Assembly: GCA_937949945.1 (NCBI GenBank)
Contig: CALFEQ010000199.1
Span: 1-64,000 of the forward strand
Origin: an uncultured Myxococcales bacterium
Lineage (GTDB): Bacteria > Myxococcota_A > Polyangia > Polyangiales > Polyangiaceae
Direction of reading: 5' to 3'
DNA: 64,000 nucleotides
Positions 53,548-63,829 of the stretch are shown here, piece by piece; within the stretch, counting starts at the first letter, position 1, and each line of letters opens with the position of its first letter. A model generated the notes under the pieces. That model saw only the letters and a list, made by a program, of their open reading frames with translations, did no database searches and was not told the origin of the DNA. The position numbers and the translations under genes were made by a program.

Positions 53548-54449
53548 GCGACGAAGCCGACGACATCACGGCTCCGCGCGCGATCGCGGTCGTCCGCGAG
53601 CTCGCCCGGGAGCTCGGGCTCTCGGCGGAGCCCGTGGTCCTCGCCGAGCGGAGCAACCTCGTGCTGAGGCTCGATCCCGTCGATGCTCCCGGCGAGAGCC
53701 TCGTTGCACGCGTGGCGCTCGCGACGTCGGCGGTGCGCGTCGGTATGGATTGGCTCCGGCGCGAGGTCGAGGTGACGCGCTTCCTCGGCGCGCGCGGGGC
53801 GAGCGTGACGCGTCCGAGCACGCGGATCGACGCCGGGCCGTTCGAGCGCGCGGGGCTCGTCGTCTCGTTCTGGGAGCTCGAGGAGATCGTCGCCGAGCAC
53901 CCCGAGCCGCGAGCGGCAGGCGCCGCGCTCGCAGGCGCGCACCGGCTGCTCGCGCGCTATCCGACGGATCGACTCCCGACGTGGGGAGGTTTCGAGGAGG
54001 CGCGGCAGGTGCTCGAGCGCGTGAGACGCAGCTCGGTCTTCGACGCACGCGAGCTCTCCCGTCTCGACGCGGCCTGGGAGCGGGCCGAGCGCATCGTCGA
54101 GTCGGCGCGCGGGCGGAGCGCGTCCTTCCAGGCCGTGCACGGCGACGCGCACATCCGCAACGTCCTCGCGACCGCGCGCGGCGCGGTGTGGACGGACTGG
54201 GAAGACGCGTTCGTCGGCCCCGTCGAGTTCGACATCGCCTGCCTCCGCTCGCGCGCCGACCTATTCGGAGAGGACAGAGAAGCGATCGACGCGATGCTCG
54301 ACGCGTACGACCAACCCTGGGACCGCGATCTCGCGCGCGACCTCACGCTCGTCCGCAACGTCCAGGTGATCCCGTGGCTCGCGGTGTTCGCCGAACGCCA
54401 GCCGGAGCTCTTGCCGCGGATGAGGGCGAGGCTGCGGACTCTCGGATGA
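53544..54449 (+). CDS. Aminoglycoside-phosphotransferase-like kinase
   Basis: A 301-residue small-molecule kinase of the APH/choline-kinase family. A nucleotide-binding start (VVLAERSNLVLRLDPVDAPG, VARVALATSAVRVG) is followed by the Brenner motif VHGDAHIRNVLATARGAVWT and by WEDAFVGPVEFDIACLRS, which holds the metal-binding Asp/Glu. All needed residues are present. Substrates of this family range from aminoglycosides to choline and macrolides, and the substrate here is not indicated. The ATG overlaps the stop of the preceding gene, so the two genes form a coupled pair. Confidence 0.82.
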   Translation: MSDEADDITAPRAIAVVRELARELGLSAEPVVLAERSNLVLRLDPVDAPGESLVARVALATSAVRVGMDWLRREVEVTRFLGARGASVTRPSTRIDAGPFERAGLVVSFWELEEIVAEHPEPRAAGAALAGAHRLLARYPTDRLPTWGGFEEARQVLERVRRSSVFDARELSRLDAAWERAERIVESARGRSASFQAVHGDAHIRNVLATARGAVWTDWEDAFVGPVEFDIACLRSRADLFGEDREAIDAMLDAYDQPWDRDLARDLTLVRNVQVIPWLAVFAERQPELLPRMRARLRTLG

Positions 54450-54910
54450 GGCCAGGGGCCTCATCAGAGAGGAGAGTCCGCAGCCAGTCCTCAGTGCTTC
54501 GATGGGCGTGCTTCCGGCGCCCCTTCGTCGGTGGCGGGCTCCATCGGCGATCCGAGGGGGGCGGTCCTCGCCTCGCGGACGGCACATCGAGGACTGCAAG
54601 CATGCTCAGGAGCCTGGAAGCCTGCTCAGGGAGTCGAGGTCGCGGCAATCCGCGCGAAAAGGCTCGAAGCGAACGAGAAGGCCGGCAGGCGATTCAAAAA
54701 CCTCCCGGGAATCGCGAGGGATGCCCGCTGAGGACCGAGGACTGAGGACCGAGGACTGAAGAGCCCCATTTCCGTCTCTTCGCCCGCCGGCTCGCAAAAC
54801 TGCTCGAACGTCACTCCAAAATGAGTTACGACCCCGCCGCCGGCGCTGGGGCGGACAGGCCGGCATTCGCGTCGAGGTCGGCGGTGAGCCAGCTAGTATC
54901 CCCAGTTCCG
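54450..54910. other. 461-bp gap with heptamer repeats, no gene seen
   Basis: It holds TGAGGAC-type heptamers at 54728-54760 and scattered single units near 54485 and 54590-54640. No frame has coding character. Its right end, a moderately AT-richer stretch near 54770-54830, is the probable promoter region of the transporter operon. Confidence 0.55.
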
Positions 54911-56092
<1,182 letters not shown>

Positions 56093-56110
56093 CCCACCCC
56101 AGGCCGTGCG

Positions 56111-58372
56111 ATGAGCAGCACCGAGCACGCACCCGGAAGGTCGACGATGGAGCGCTCGCGCGCCGGGCGAGCGCTCCATGCGCTCCTCGCCGTCCTCGCG
56201 ATCGTGGCGACGATCCTCTTCGCGCCCGCGTGCAGCGAGCCGCCGCGCGGCGTCGTGCTCTGGCACCCGTACCGCGGCGGCGAAGAGGCAGCGCTGAAGA
56301 AGGTCGTCGCGCGCTTCGAGGCCGAGCGCGGGGTGAAGGTGACCACGCTCGCCGTCCCGTACGAGGCGTACCTCTCGAAGCTCGAGGCCGCGATCCCGCG
56401 CGGCAACGGGCCGGACGTCTTCATCGGGCCGCACAACCGCCTCGGCGAGTACCTGCTCCACAAGCTCGTCGCTCCCGTCGGCGACGCGCTCCCGGACGAG
56501 GACGTGCCCGCGTACGAGCCCGTCACCGTCGACGCCGTCACGCACGAAGGCGTGCGCTGGGCCGTGCCGCTCGCGAGCAAGTGCGTGGCGCTCTACTGGG
56601 ACACGCGGCTCCTGTCCGAGCCGCCGCGCACGCTCGAGGAGCTCGCCGCGAAGAAGGGAGCTCTCGGCGCGGGCGTGTGGCCGCTCGCGTACGAGTCCCA
56701 CTCGGCCTACTACCATGCGGCGCTCCTCCACGCGTACGGCGGCGCGCTCTTCGACGGCGGCTTCGCGATGATCGGGCCCGCGGCGGAGCGCTCGCTCGAG
56801 AAGGCGCGCGAGCTCGTCACGTCCGGGGCTGCGCCCGACGAGGCGAGCGGCGACCTGCTCAAGACGCTCTTCTCGACGGGGAAGGTCGCGGCTGTCATCA
56901 GCGGTCCGTGGCTCGCCGCCGACTTGAGCGACGACCTGCCTTACGCGGTCGCGCCGCTGCCGGAGATCGAAGGCGTCGGCAGGATGCGCCCGTTCCTCAC
57001 GGTCGACGGCGCGTTCCTGTCGCCCGACGGCGCGAAGCGCGAAGACGCCCGCGCCCTCGCGCGCGCTCTCGGCAGCTCGGAGTCCGCTCGCGAGCGCGCC
57101 GAGACGGGCAAGCAGGTCGTCGCGACGCGCGCGTACTGGGCACGCGCGGACGGGGAGAGGCCCGCCGCGGACGATCGACACGCCGCGCTCCTCCGCGCCT
57201 TCCGTGACGCGAGCGCCGACGCCATCCCGATGCCGGTGTCGACGGCGATGAACCCCGTCTGGGTGCCCGCCGAGCAGGCGATCCGCAAGGTCCTCCGGGG
57301 AGACGCGACGCCGAAGGATGCGCTCGCGGAGGCGAAGGCTCGCTACGACGACGTCATGCGCCCGCCGCCGCCGTCGCCGTCGCCCGCGCCGCTCGTGATC
57401 ATGATCGGTCTCGGGCTCCTCGCGGCCGCGGTCGCGATCGTGCGCCGCGTGCGTGCGCCCGGGTTCCGGCGCGAGCTCGAGGCGTCGAAGCCCGCGTACA
57501 AGTACGTGGCGCACGCTGCCATCACGATCTTCGTCCTCGTCGTGCTCCCGCTCCTCGCGGGCGCAGTGACGTCGTTCTTCGCGGGCACGCGGGACGACCC
57601 GCGCTTCGTCGGGCTCGCGAACTACGTCGACATCCTCACCGCGCGCGGCAAGCCGCTCTTGTCGCACGGATCGTTCTACCTGACGCTGCTCGTGACCGTC
57701 GCGTGGACCGTCGTGAACGTGACGCTCCACGTCGCCATCGGCCTCGCCCTCGGCGTCGCGCTCGCGCGCCCGATGCTCCGCCTGCGCGCCGTCTATCGCG
57801 TGCTGTTGATCCTGCCGTGGGCCGTGCCGTCGTACGTCACCGCGCTGGCCTGGAAGGGGATGTTCCATCGCCAGTTCGGCGCCATCAACGCGCTGCTCGC
57901 GACGCTCGGCGTCGAGCCGATCTCGTGGTTCTCGAAGTTCTCGACCGCGTTCACCGCCAACGTCGCGACGAACGTGTGGCTCGGGTTCCCGTTCATGATG
58001 GTCGTCGTGATGGGCGCGCTCACCTCGATCCCGAAGGACGTCCTCGAGGCGGCCGAGGTCGACGGCGCGACGCGATGGCAGGCGTTCCGGTTGGTGACGC
58101 TGCCGCTCCTCAAGCCGACGCTCCTCCCGGCCGTCGTGCTCGGCTCGGTGTGGACCTTCAACATGTTCAACGTCGTCTTCCTGGTCTCGGGCGGCGAGCC
58201 CGACGGGACGACGGACATCCTCGTCAGCGAGGCGTATCGCTGGGCGTTCGCGCGCAACTCGCAGTTCGGGTACGCGGCGGCGTACGCCGTCATCATCTTC
58301 GGTCTGCTCGCGATCATGTCGCGCGTCCTCGGCCGGGTCGGAGGCGGCGAAGCGAAGGAGGCGGCGTCGTGA
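56111..58372 (+). CDS. Fused sugar-binding protein and ABC permease (MalE-MalF type)
   Basis: A 753-residue fusion. The N-terminus has a membrane or lipoprotein signal (ALLAVLAIVATILFAPAC). Residues about 45-400 are a type I solute-binding protein (LWHPYRGGEEAALKKVVARF, FIGPHNRLGEYLLHKL, SGPWLAADLSDDLPYAVAPL). A transmembrane helix near 411-432 leads into a MalF-type permease with six or so helices and the EAA loop EAAEVDGATRWQAFRL (near 646) that docks on the ATPase. A tethered binding protein raises its local concentration at the translocator. The substrate cannot be read off the sequence, but the family takes maltose-like oligosaccharides or glycerol phosphate. Confidence 0.9.
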   Translation: MSSTEHAPGRSTMERSRAGRALHALLAVLAIVATILFAPACSEPPRGVVLWHPYRGGEEAALKKVVARFEAERGVKVTTLAVPYEAYLSKLEAAIPRGNGPDVFIGPHNRLGEYLLHKLVAPVGDALPDEDVPAYEPVTVDAVTHEGVRWAVPLASKCVALYWDTRLLSEPPRTLEELAAKKGALGAGVWPLAYESHSAYYHAALLHAYGGALFDGGFAMIGPAAERSLEKARELVTSGAAPDEASGDLLKTLFSTGKVAAVISGPWLAADLSDDLPYAVAPLPEIEGVGRMRPFLTVDGAFLSPDGAKREDARALARALGSSESARERAETGKQVVATRAYWARADGERPAADDRHAALLRAFRDASADAIPMPVSTAMNPVWVPAEQAIRKVLRGDATPKDALAEAKARYDDVMRPPPPSPSPAPLVIMIGLGLLAAAVAIVRRVRAPGFRRELEASKPAYKYVAHAAITIFVLVVLPLLAGAVTSFFAGTRDDPRFVGLANYVDILTARGKPLLSHGSFYLTLLVTVAWTVVNVTLHVAIGLALGVALARPMLRLRAVYRVLLILPWAVPSYVTALAWKGMFHRQFGAINALLATLGVEPISWFSKFSTAFTANVATNVWLGFPFMMVVVMGALTSIPKDVLEAAEVDGATRWQAFRLVTLPLLKPTLLPAVVLGSVWTFNMFNVVFLVSGGEPDGTTDILVSEAYRWAFARNSQFGYAAAYAVIIFGLLAIMSRVLGRVGGGEAKEAAS

Positions 58373-59232
58373 ACGAGCGCAAGCCCGGTCTGCTCGAGAC
58401 GATCCTCGTCCACACCGTCCTCGTCGCGGCGGTGGCGTACGCCCTCTACCCGGTGCTCTGGGTCGTGACGCTCGCGCTCTCGAAGACCGGCGGGACGGAG
58501 GCGCGCGTGCTGCCCCTTCCGCGAGGCGCCGAGGATCTCACGCTCGACAACTTCCGCCTCGTCACGGGCGTCGGCGATCCGGAGAAGGGCTGGCTCTTCG
58601 CGCGGCAGCTCGTGAACTCGCTCGTCGTGTCGTGCGCCACGGCGCTCACCGCGGTCGCGATCGCGACGCCCGCCGCCTACGCCCTCGCGCGCTTCGACTT
58701 CGTGGGCAAGCGCACGGGGCTCCGCGGGATGCTCCTCACGCAGATGTTCCCCGGCGTGGCGAGCGCGGTCCCGCTCTACCTGATCCTCGACGCGCTCCAC
58801 CTGCTCGACACGCGCTCCGGCCTCGTCCTCGTCTACGCCGCGACGGCGGTGCCCTTCGCGATCTTCCAGCTCCGCGGCGCGTTCCTCGCCATCCCTGTCG
58901 ATCTCGAAGAGGCGGCGATGGTGGACGGCGCCACGCGCGTCCAGGCGTTCTTGAAGGTCGCGCTGCCCGCTGCGCGTCCGGCGATCGCCGTCACGGCGCT
59001 GTTCGCGTTCATGAGCGCGTGGAACGAGTTCATCCTCGCCGCGACCCTCCTCGGCCGAGAGAGCGCGTTCACGTTGCCGGTCGTGCTCCAGTCGTACGTC
59101 GGCGAGTACAGCACCCAATGGGGCGCGTTCGCCGCCGGCGCCGTCCTCGTGAGCGTCCCGGTGATGGCGCTCTTCTACGTGGCGCAGCGCCAGCTCTTGA
59201 GCGGCCTCACCGCGGGCGGCGTGAAGGGCTGA
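58369..59232 (+). CDS. ABC sugar permease (MalG type)
   Basis: A 287-residue inner-membrane permease. The GTG at 58369 overlaps the stop of the fusion gene (GTGA). Six helices are visible, with the EAA loop EEAAMVDGATRVQAFLKVAL (near 181) and the typical MalG end VLQSYVGEYSTQWGAFAAGA. It forms the translocation pore with the fused MalF-like protein. The three-gene operon is then complete with no free binding protein. It ends 19 bp before the convergent kinase gene. Confidence 0.9.
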   Translation: MNERKPGLLETILVHTVLVAAVAYALYPVLWVVTLALSKTGGTEARVLPLPRGAEDLTLDNFRLVTGVGDPEKGWLFARQLVNSLVVSCATALTAVAIATPAAYALARFDFVGKRTGLRGMLLTQMFPGVASAVPLYLILDALHLLDTRSGLVLVYAATAVPFAIFQLRGAFLAIPVDLEEAAMVDGATRVQAFLKVALPAARPAIAVTALFAFMSAWNEFILAATLLGRESAFTLPVVLQSYVGEYSTQWGAFAAGAVLVSVPVMALFYVAQRQLLSGLTAGGVKG

Positions 59233-59251
59233 CGCCGACACGAGGCGACGG

Positions 59252-60697
59252 TCAGAGATCGTCGGGCATGAACGGCTGGCTGCGGCTCGCGGCCGGGCGC
59301 CGAGCGCCGCCGTGGGAGCGCCGAGGCTTCGGATGCGCGGTCGGCGTGCGCTTGGCGCTCGTCGCGGGTGGGGCGACTTCGGCGACCTCGGGCACGTCGG
59401 ACTGCGACGCGCCCAGAATCACGGCGCTCGGCAGCGGCGTTGCCTTCGTGGTCGCGGCCGCCGCGCTCTGCTCCTCGCCCTCCGGCTCGGCCTCGACGGG
59501 CGTCATCGGCGCCACCGTCATGCTCGGGTCGACGCGAGGGCGAGCGGGGGTCGCGCGGACGGAGAAGCCCGCCAAGAGGCCGCCGCTCACGCAGACGGAG
59601 CCGACGACGAGGAGCACGATCGGCGAGACCGAGCGCTGGCGTCCCATCAGGAAGAACGTCCGCGACATGGTCAGCGTCGTCGCGGTCATCTTCGGCGGTA
59701 CGTCGGCGTCTTCGACCTCGATGCGAGCGGGATTCCGCGACGGCGACGAGGCGGCCTGCGCGAGTCGCTGGCGGCGCGTCGTCAACACGTCTCCGACTTC
59801 CGCGAGCACGATGCGCTCGACCTCCTCGCGTGTCGCGAGCGGCCCGCCGCGCTCGATCGCGCGCGCGAACTCGAAGGCGCTGGCGAAGCGACGGTCGGGC
59901 TCGCGCTCGAGCGCGCGCAGGATGGTCTCGTCGAGATCGGGCGGCACGTCGAAGCGATGCGTGCTCGGCGGGAGGATGGGATCGCGGATGAGCATCGCGA
60001 GCGTCTCTCCCTCGGAGCCGGCGTCGAAGAGCTTGCGTCCGACGAGCGCCTCCCACGCGACGACCCCCGCGGCGAAGACGTCGGTACGGCGGTCGACCGG
60101 TTGGCGGAACACCTGCTCGGGCGACAGGTACTGGAGCTTGCCCTTCACGGCGCCGTTCGTCTTCGTCGAGCCGAGACGCCCGGCCGCCATCGCGATGCCG
60201 AAGTCGGTCACGCGCGTCACGCCGTTCGCGCCGACGAGGAGGTTGTGCGGTGACACGTCTCGATGAACGACGTCGAGCGGCTGGCCGGACGCGTCCTTCG
60301 CCTCGTGTGCGGCGTGCAGCCCGTTGAGCGCGTCGACCATGATGCGGCGGACGACCGGGACGGGCAGCGCGTCGCCGTGCTTGCGAACGAGCTCCCTCAG
60401 CGGGACGCCCTCGACGTAGTCCATCACGATGACGAGCCGGTCGCCGATCATCTCGACGTCGTGCACGCGGACGACGTTCGGGTGGACGATGCGCGACGCG
60501 ATGCGCGCCTCGTCGACGAACGACGCGACGACCTCGGGATCGTCCGCGAGGTGCGCGTGGAGCTGCTTGATCGCGACGGGGACCGCGCCTTTCTCCTCCA
60601 TGCGGAGCGCGAGCAACACGACGCCCATGCCGCCCGCGGCGATCTCGTCGACCACGTGGTAACGAGGTCCAAGCTTCAGGGACAGGCTCGGTTGCAC
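59252..60697 (-). CDS. Ser/Thr protein kinase, HRDVSPHN type, with TM helix
   Basis: A 481-residue membrane kinase. The ATP loop is AAGGMGVVLLA, then AIKQLHAHL. The catalytic loop reads VVHRDVSPHNLLVG, a variant frequent in myxobacterial kinases. DFGIAMAAGR and YLSPEQVFRQPVDRRTDVFA complete the core. A transmembrane helix (SPIVLLVVGSVCVSGGLLAG) and a low-complexity Ala/Pro/Arg tail follow. The start is unsure: GTG 60697 has AGGG at 9 nt and overlaps the upstream gene by 22 bp, whereas ATG 60754 would overlap it by 79 bp. Confidence 0.85.
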   Translation of the reverse strand: MQPSLSLKLGPRYHVVDEIAAGGMGVVLLALRMEEKGAVPVAIKQLHAHLADDPEVVASFVDEARIASRIVHPNVVRVHDVEMIGDRLVIVMDYVEGVPLRELVRKHGDALPVPVVRRIMVDALNGLHAAHEAKDASGQPLDVVHRDVSPHNLLVGANGVTRVTDFGIAMAAGRLGSTKTNGAVKGKLQYLSPEQVFRQPVDRRTDVFAAGVVAWEALVGRKLFDAGSEGETLAMLIRDPILPPSTHRFDVPPDLDETILRALEREPDRRFASAFEFARAIERGGPLATREEVERIVLAEVGDVLTTRRQRLAQAASSPSRNPARIEVEDADVPPKMTATTLTMSRTFFLMGRQRSVSPIVLLVVGSVCVSGGLLAGFSVRATPARPRVDPSMTVAPMTPVEAEPEGEEQSAAAATTKATPLPSAVILGASQSDVPEVAEVAPPATSAKRTPTAHPKPRRSHGGARRPAASRSQPFMPDDL

Positions 60698-61437
60698 GTC
60701 GTGATGCCCTGAGGGCACGACTGCGGCGCCCCCTCCTGGCAGACTACGTTGCATCGGTCCGGTTTCCCACCGTCGGCCGGGCAGCGGACCAGGCACTCGG
60801 AGCCCTTGTCGCACGTCGCGGTGCAGGAGCCCGAATTCTCACAGAAGAGCTCGCACCGCGAGCCGGCGCGGCACTTCAGCACGCATTGCTTGGCCTTGTC
60901 CGTGCACGTCAACGACCCCGTCGCGGCGTTCACTTCGAGGTTGCACTCGTCCGACTTGCAACGCGTCTGGCAGGTCGTTCCGTTCGAGCATTCGGTCGAG
61001 CACTCCTTGCCGTCCTTGTTCTCGCACTCGAACGGAGCGCAGGGGCACTCGCACCCCGAGCAAGTCTTCGTGATCTCGCCGTCGTCCTTCTCGATCTCCT
61101 CGACGCACGCCTCCGGAGGCGCCGGAGGCGCACATCGCGGGTCGCTCGCGTCCTCGGTGCTCGTCGCGTCCTCCTCGACAGTGCCTCCATCCGTGACGGC
61201 GGAGTCGGCCTCCGAAGGCACGTTCGTGGTCGACGGATCGGTGAAGAGCGCGTCGAAGTCCCTTCCGCAGCCGGCGGCCGCCGCGCAGAGCACGCCGGTC
61301 GCGGTGCCGACGAGGAGGAGCCAAGCGGACGGACGACGCCTCGCCGGCGCGCGCACCCGACCGACGGAGGTCGAGATCGTTTTGCGCGGCCTGCCGAGCG
61401 TCCGCGCAGAGCCCTCTCTCGGCGACGGACCAGCCAT
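60676..61437 (-). CDS. Cysteine-rich lipoprotein
   Basis: A 253-residue exported protein. The signal (SAWLLLVGTATGVLCAAAAG) ends in an AAAGC lipobox near 55. The N-terminal about 35 residues before it are basic and unusual. An acidic Asp/Thr/Ser spacer is followed by about 130 residues with some 28 cysteines in a regular pattern (CSGCECPCAPFECENKDGKE, CSTECSNGTTCQTRCKSDEC, CDKGSECLVRC), like the disulfide-rich repeats of surface or adhesin proteins. Its end overlaps the kinase start, so the two are probably co-transcribed. Confidence 0.78.
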   Translation of the reverse strand: MAGPSPREGSARTLGRPRKTISTSVGRVRAPARRRPSAWLLLVGTATGVLCAAAAGCGRDFDALFTDPSTTNVPSEADSAVTDGGTVEEDATSTEDASDPRCAPPAPPEACVEEIEKDDGEITKTCSGCECPCAPFECENKDGKECSTECSNGTTCQTRCKSDECNLEVNAATGSLTCTDKAKQCVLKCRAGSRCELFCENSGSCTATCDKGSECLVRCPADGGKPDRCNVVCQEGAPQSCPQGITTCNRACP

Positions 61438-61494
61438 CCATTCGAGGATAGCATTGCTTGTACCGCACGCCCGTCGGCGTATGCTGCCGAGGCC

Positions 61495-62451
61495 ATGGTG
61501 GCACGGGCCGGCCGTCGACCGCTGCTCTCGCTGCTGCTCGCGTGCGCGGTCGTCACCTCGACGTGTCCCGCCCTCGCCGAGCCCGAGCCGGACAAGATCG
61601 AGATCGCTCGGCAAGAGTTCGCCGACGGGACCAGCCACTTCCAAGCGAAGCGCTGGCACGACGCGCTCCGGGCGTTCGAGCGCTCCCACGGTCTGGTCGC
61701 GAGCCCCAACACCGAGCTCATGATCGCGCGATGTCTTCGCGAGCTCGGCCGGCGCGCCGACGCGGCCGTCGCGTATGCGAACGCCGAGGAGGAAGCTCGG
61801 CGCCGCGTCGCGAGCGGCGAGGCGAAGTACGCGCCGACCGCCGAGGCCGCGGCCGCCGAGGGAGCGGCCCTGCGGAAGCAGCTCGGGACCATCCGCGTGC
61901 ACGTCTCGAGGACGGCGGGCGTCACGCTGACGATCGACGAGAAGGAGGTCTCGCTCTCCGAAGACGGGCGCGCCACCGTGCTGCACGATCCGGGCGTCGC
62001 CTCCGTCGCGGTGAAGGACGAGAGCGGGGGCGAGCAACGCCAGACGGTCACGGTCGCCGCGGGTGCGACCGTGGTGATGGAGTTCTCGATTCAGCCGCCG
62101 AAGGCAGAGCCCGAGAACGGAGGGCTTTCGGTCCGTCCCGTCCTTCGCGACGAGCCGCCGCCGAAGAAGCAGGCGCGCTCGGGCGAGTGGGTCTGGCCTG
62201 CGGCGATCGGGAGCGGTGCGCTCACCGCCGCCGGTCTCGGCACGTTCATCGGATTCGGGTTGAGCTCCGAGGCGATCTACGACGATCTCGTGCAACGCTG
62301 CGGTCATGCCCGGCAGTGCGGGCCGGAGCATCGGCTCGACGCGAACGCCGGCGAGCGGGCCCAGATGCTCGCCAACGTCGGTCTAGGCGTCGCGGTCGTG
62401 GCGGCGGTCGCGACCACCATCTTCGTGATCGTCGGCCTCGCCTCCGATTGA
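61495..62451 (+). CDS. Exported TPR-like protein with C-terminal TM helix
   Basis: A 318-residue protein: a signal peptide (SLLLACAVVTSTCPALA), a TPR-like helical pair (ARQEFADGTSHFQAKRWHDA, ALRAFERSHGLV, ARCLRELGRRADAAVAYANA), a long helix, then a PEGA-like beta segment (IRVHVSRTAGVTLTIDEKEV, SVAVKDESGG). One or two C-terminal hydrophobic helices follow (IGSGALTAAGLGTFIGFGLS, LGVAVVAAVATTIFVIVGLA). This layout recurs in Myxococcota envelope proteins of unknown function. It is divergent from the Cys-rich lipoprotein across 57 bp. Confidence 0.78.
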   Translation: MVARAGRRPLLSLLLACAVVTSTCPALAEPEPDKIEIARQEFADGTSHFQAKRWHDALRAFERSHGLVASPNTELMIARCLRELGRRADAAVAYANAEEEARRRVASGEAKYAPTAEAAAAEGAALRKQLGTIRVHVSRTAGVTLTIDEKEVSLSEDGRATVLHDPGVASVAVKDESGGEQRQTVTVAAGATVVMEFSIQPPKAEPENGGLSVRPVLRDEPPPKKQARSGEWVWPAAIGSGALTAAGLGTFIGFGLSSEAIYDDLVQRCGHARQCGPEHRLDANAGERAQMLANVGLGVAVVAAVATTIFVIVGLASD

Positions 62452-62602
62452 CGAGCGGAGCGCTCGTCGGCACGAGAGGCGGGCTCGGCCCCCGAGAGCG
62501 ACGGCTCGTAGATTCTCGCCCGCGAGCTCGCGCGACGGCTTCGGCGTTCGCGCTCGCTTCGCTATGATGCGCCGCCGTTCGGGGGCGGGCAGCAGGAGGC
62601 AC

Positions 62603-63826
62603 GTGAAGCCGTCTCTCGTCTCGATCACGAGCTCCTCGGCAACGCCCGGGGCGACCGCGTCTCCGCGCGTCGTGCGCGCGTGCGTCGTCGCCGTGCTCGG
62701 GCTCGCGCTCGGGGCGATCGCGGCATGCTCGAACAAGAGCGAGGCCGCGCCGAAGACACGACCGCCTCCGCTCGTCGTCGTCAGCAAGGTCGTCGCTCGC
62801 GACGTTCCCGTCGAGGTGCGCGCTCCGGTCGAGCTGCGGCCTCTTGCCCAGGCCGACGTCGGCTCGAAGACGCTCGGCTACCTCGACGCCGTCCTCGTGG
62901 AGCGCGGCGACAAGGTGAAGCGTGGCCAGCTCCTCGCGCTCGTGCGGCCGAGCGACCTGCCGGATCAGCTCGTCGCCGCCCGCGGCACGTTGGCGCAGGC
63001 GCAGGCGAGCACGGCGCTCGCGCGGAAGAACCTCGACCGGCTGACGAGCCTCGCGCCCCGCGGTGTGGTGTCACAGCAAGAGCTCCAGCAGGCGCAGGCG
63101 GCCCTCGCGAGCGCCGAGGCCCAGGAGGAGGCGGCGAAGGCGCAGGTCGCCGCGTACGCGACGCGTCTCGGCGAGACGAAGATCACCTCGCCGCTCGACG
63201 GCGTCGTCGCCGCCCGCAGGCTCGATCCGGGCGCGCTCGTGGGGCCCACGACGGGGACGCCGATCGTGACGATCGCGCGCATCGACGTCCTCCGTGTCTT
63301 CGTGACGGTGCCGGAGCGCGAGGTGCATCTCGTACGCGTCGGTCAGAAGGCGCACGTCGAGGTCGACGCGCTCGCCGGTCGAAGCATCGAGGGCACCGTC
63401 GTCCGTCTCGCGCCGACGCTGGATCCGGCGACGCGCACGCTCGACGCAGAGGTGCAGATCGACAACACGAGCGGCGAGCTCCGGCCCGGCATGTTCGGTC
63501 GCGGCTCGATCGTCGTCGACGTCCACCCGGCCGCACCGGTGGTGCCCGCGACCGCGGTGCAGATCACGAACGGCAAGCGTTACGTCTTCGTCCTGAAGAA
63601 GGACGGCCAAGGGACCGAGAAGGTCGAGCGGCGCGAGATCGAGACGGGCGTCGACGAAGGCACCTGGCTCGAGGTGAAGAAGGGCGTCACCGCCGGCGAG
63701 GAGGTCGTCACGGTGGGCATGGACGCCATCTCCGACGGCACGGTCGTGCGCGTCAGTCGCGACGTCGACCCGTGGAAGGGCCGCGTCGACGCGGGCGCGC
63801 TCGGCGAACACGGCGAGCTCAGGTGA
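62603..63826 (+). CDS. RND efflux periplasmic adaptor (membrane fusion protein)
   Basis: A 407-residue adaptor that bridges an inner-membrane RND pump and an outer-membrane channel. The GTG at 62603 is chosen because AGGAGG lies directly upstream (short 3-nt spacing). ATG 62564 is the alternative. A lipoprotein-like signal (LALGAIAACSNKSE) is followed by a lipoyl/barrel-sandwich half-motif (GYLDAVLVERGDKVKRGQLL), a helical hairpin of about 80 residues, the second half (ITSPLDGVVAARRLDPGALV) and the beta-barrel and membrane-proximal domains. It starts an operon with the permease that follows. Confidence 0.9.
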   Translation: MKPSLVSITSSSATPGATASPRVVRACVVAVLGLALGAIAACSNKSEAAPKTRPPPLVVVSKVVARDVPVEVRAPVELRPLAQADVGSKTLGYLDAVLVERGDKVKRGQLLALVRPSDLPDQLVAARGTLAQAQASTALARKNLDRLTSLAPRGVVSQQELQQAQAALASAEAQEEAAKAQVAAYATRLGETKITSPLDGVVAARRLDPGALVGPTTGTPIVTIARIDVLRVFVTVPEREVHLVRVGQKAHVEVDALAGRSIEGTVVRLAPTLDPATRTLDAEVQIDNTSGELRPGMFGRGSIVVDVHPAAPVVPATAVQITNGKRYVFVLKKDGQGTEKVERREIETGVDEGTWLEVKKGVTAGEEVVTVGMDAISDGTVVRVSRDVDPWKGRVDAGALGEHGELR

Positions 63827-63829
63827 GCG

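Noticed and set aside
62564..62602. ATG 62564 as start of the efflux adaptor
   Set aside because: No ribosome site, while AGGAGG directly precedes GTG 62603. Kept only as an alternative because the spacing at 62603 is short.
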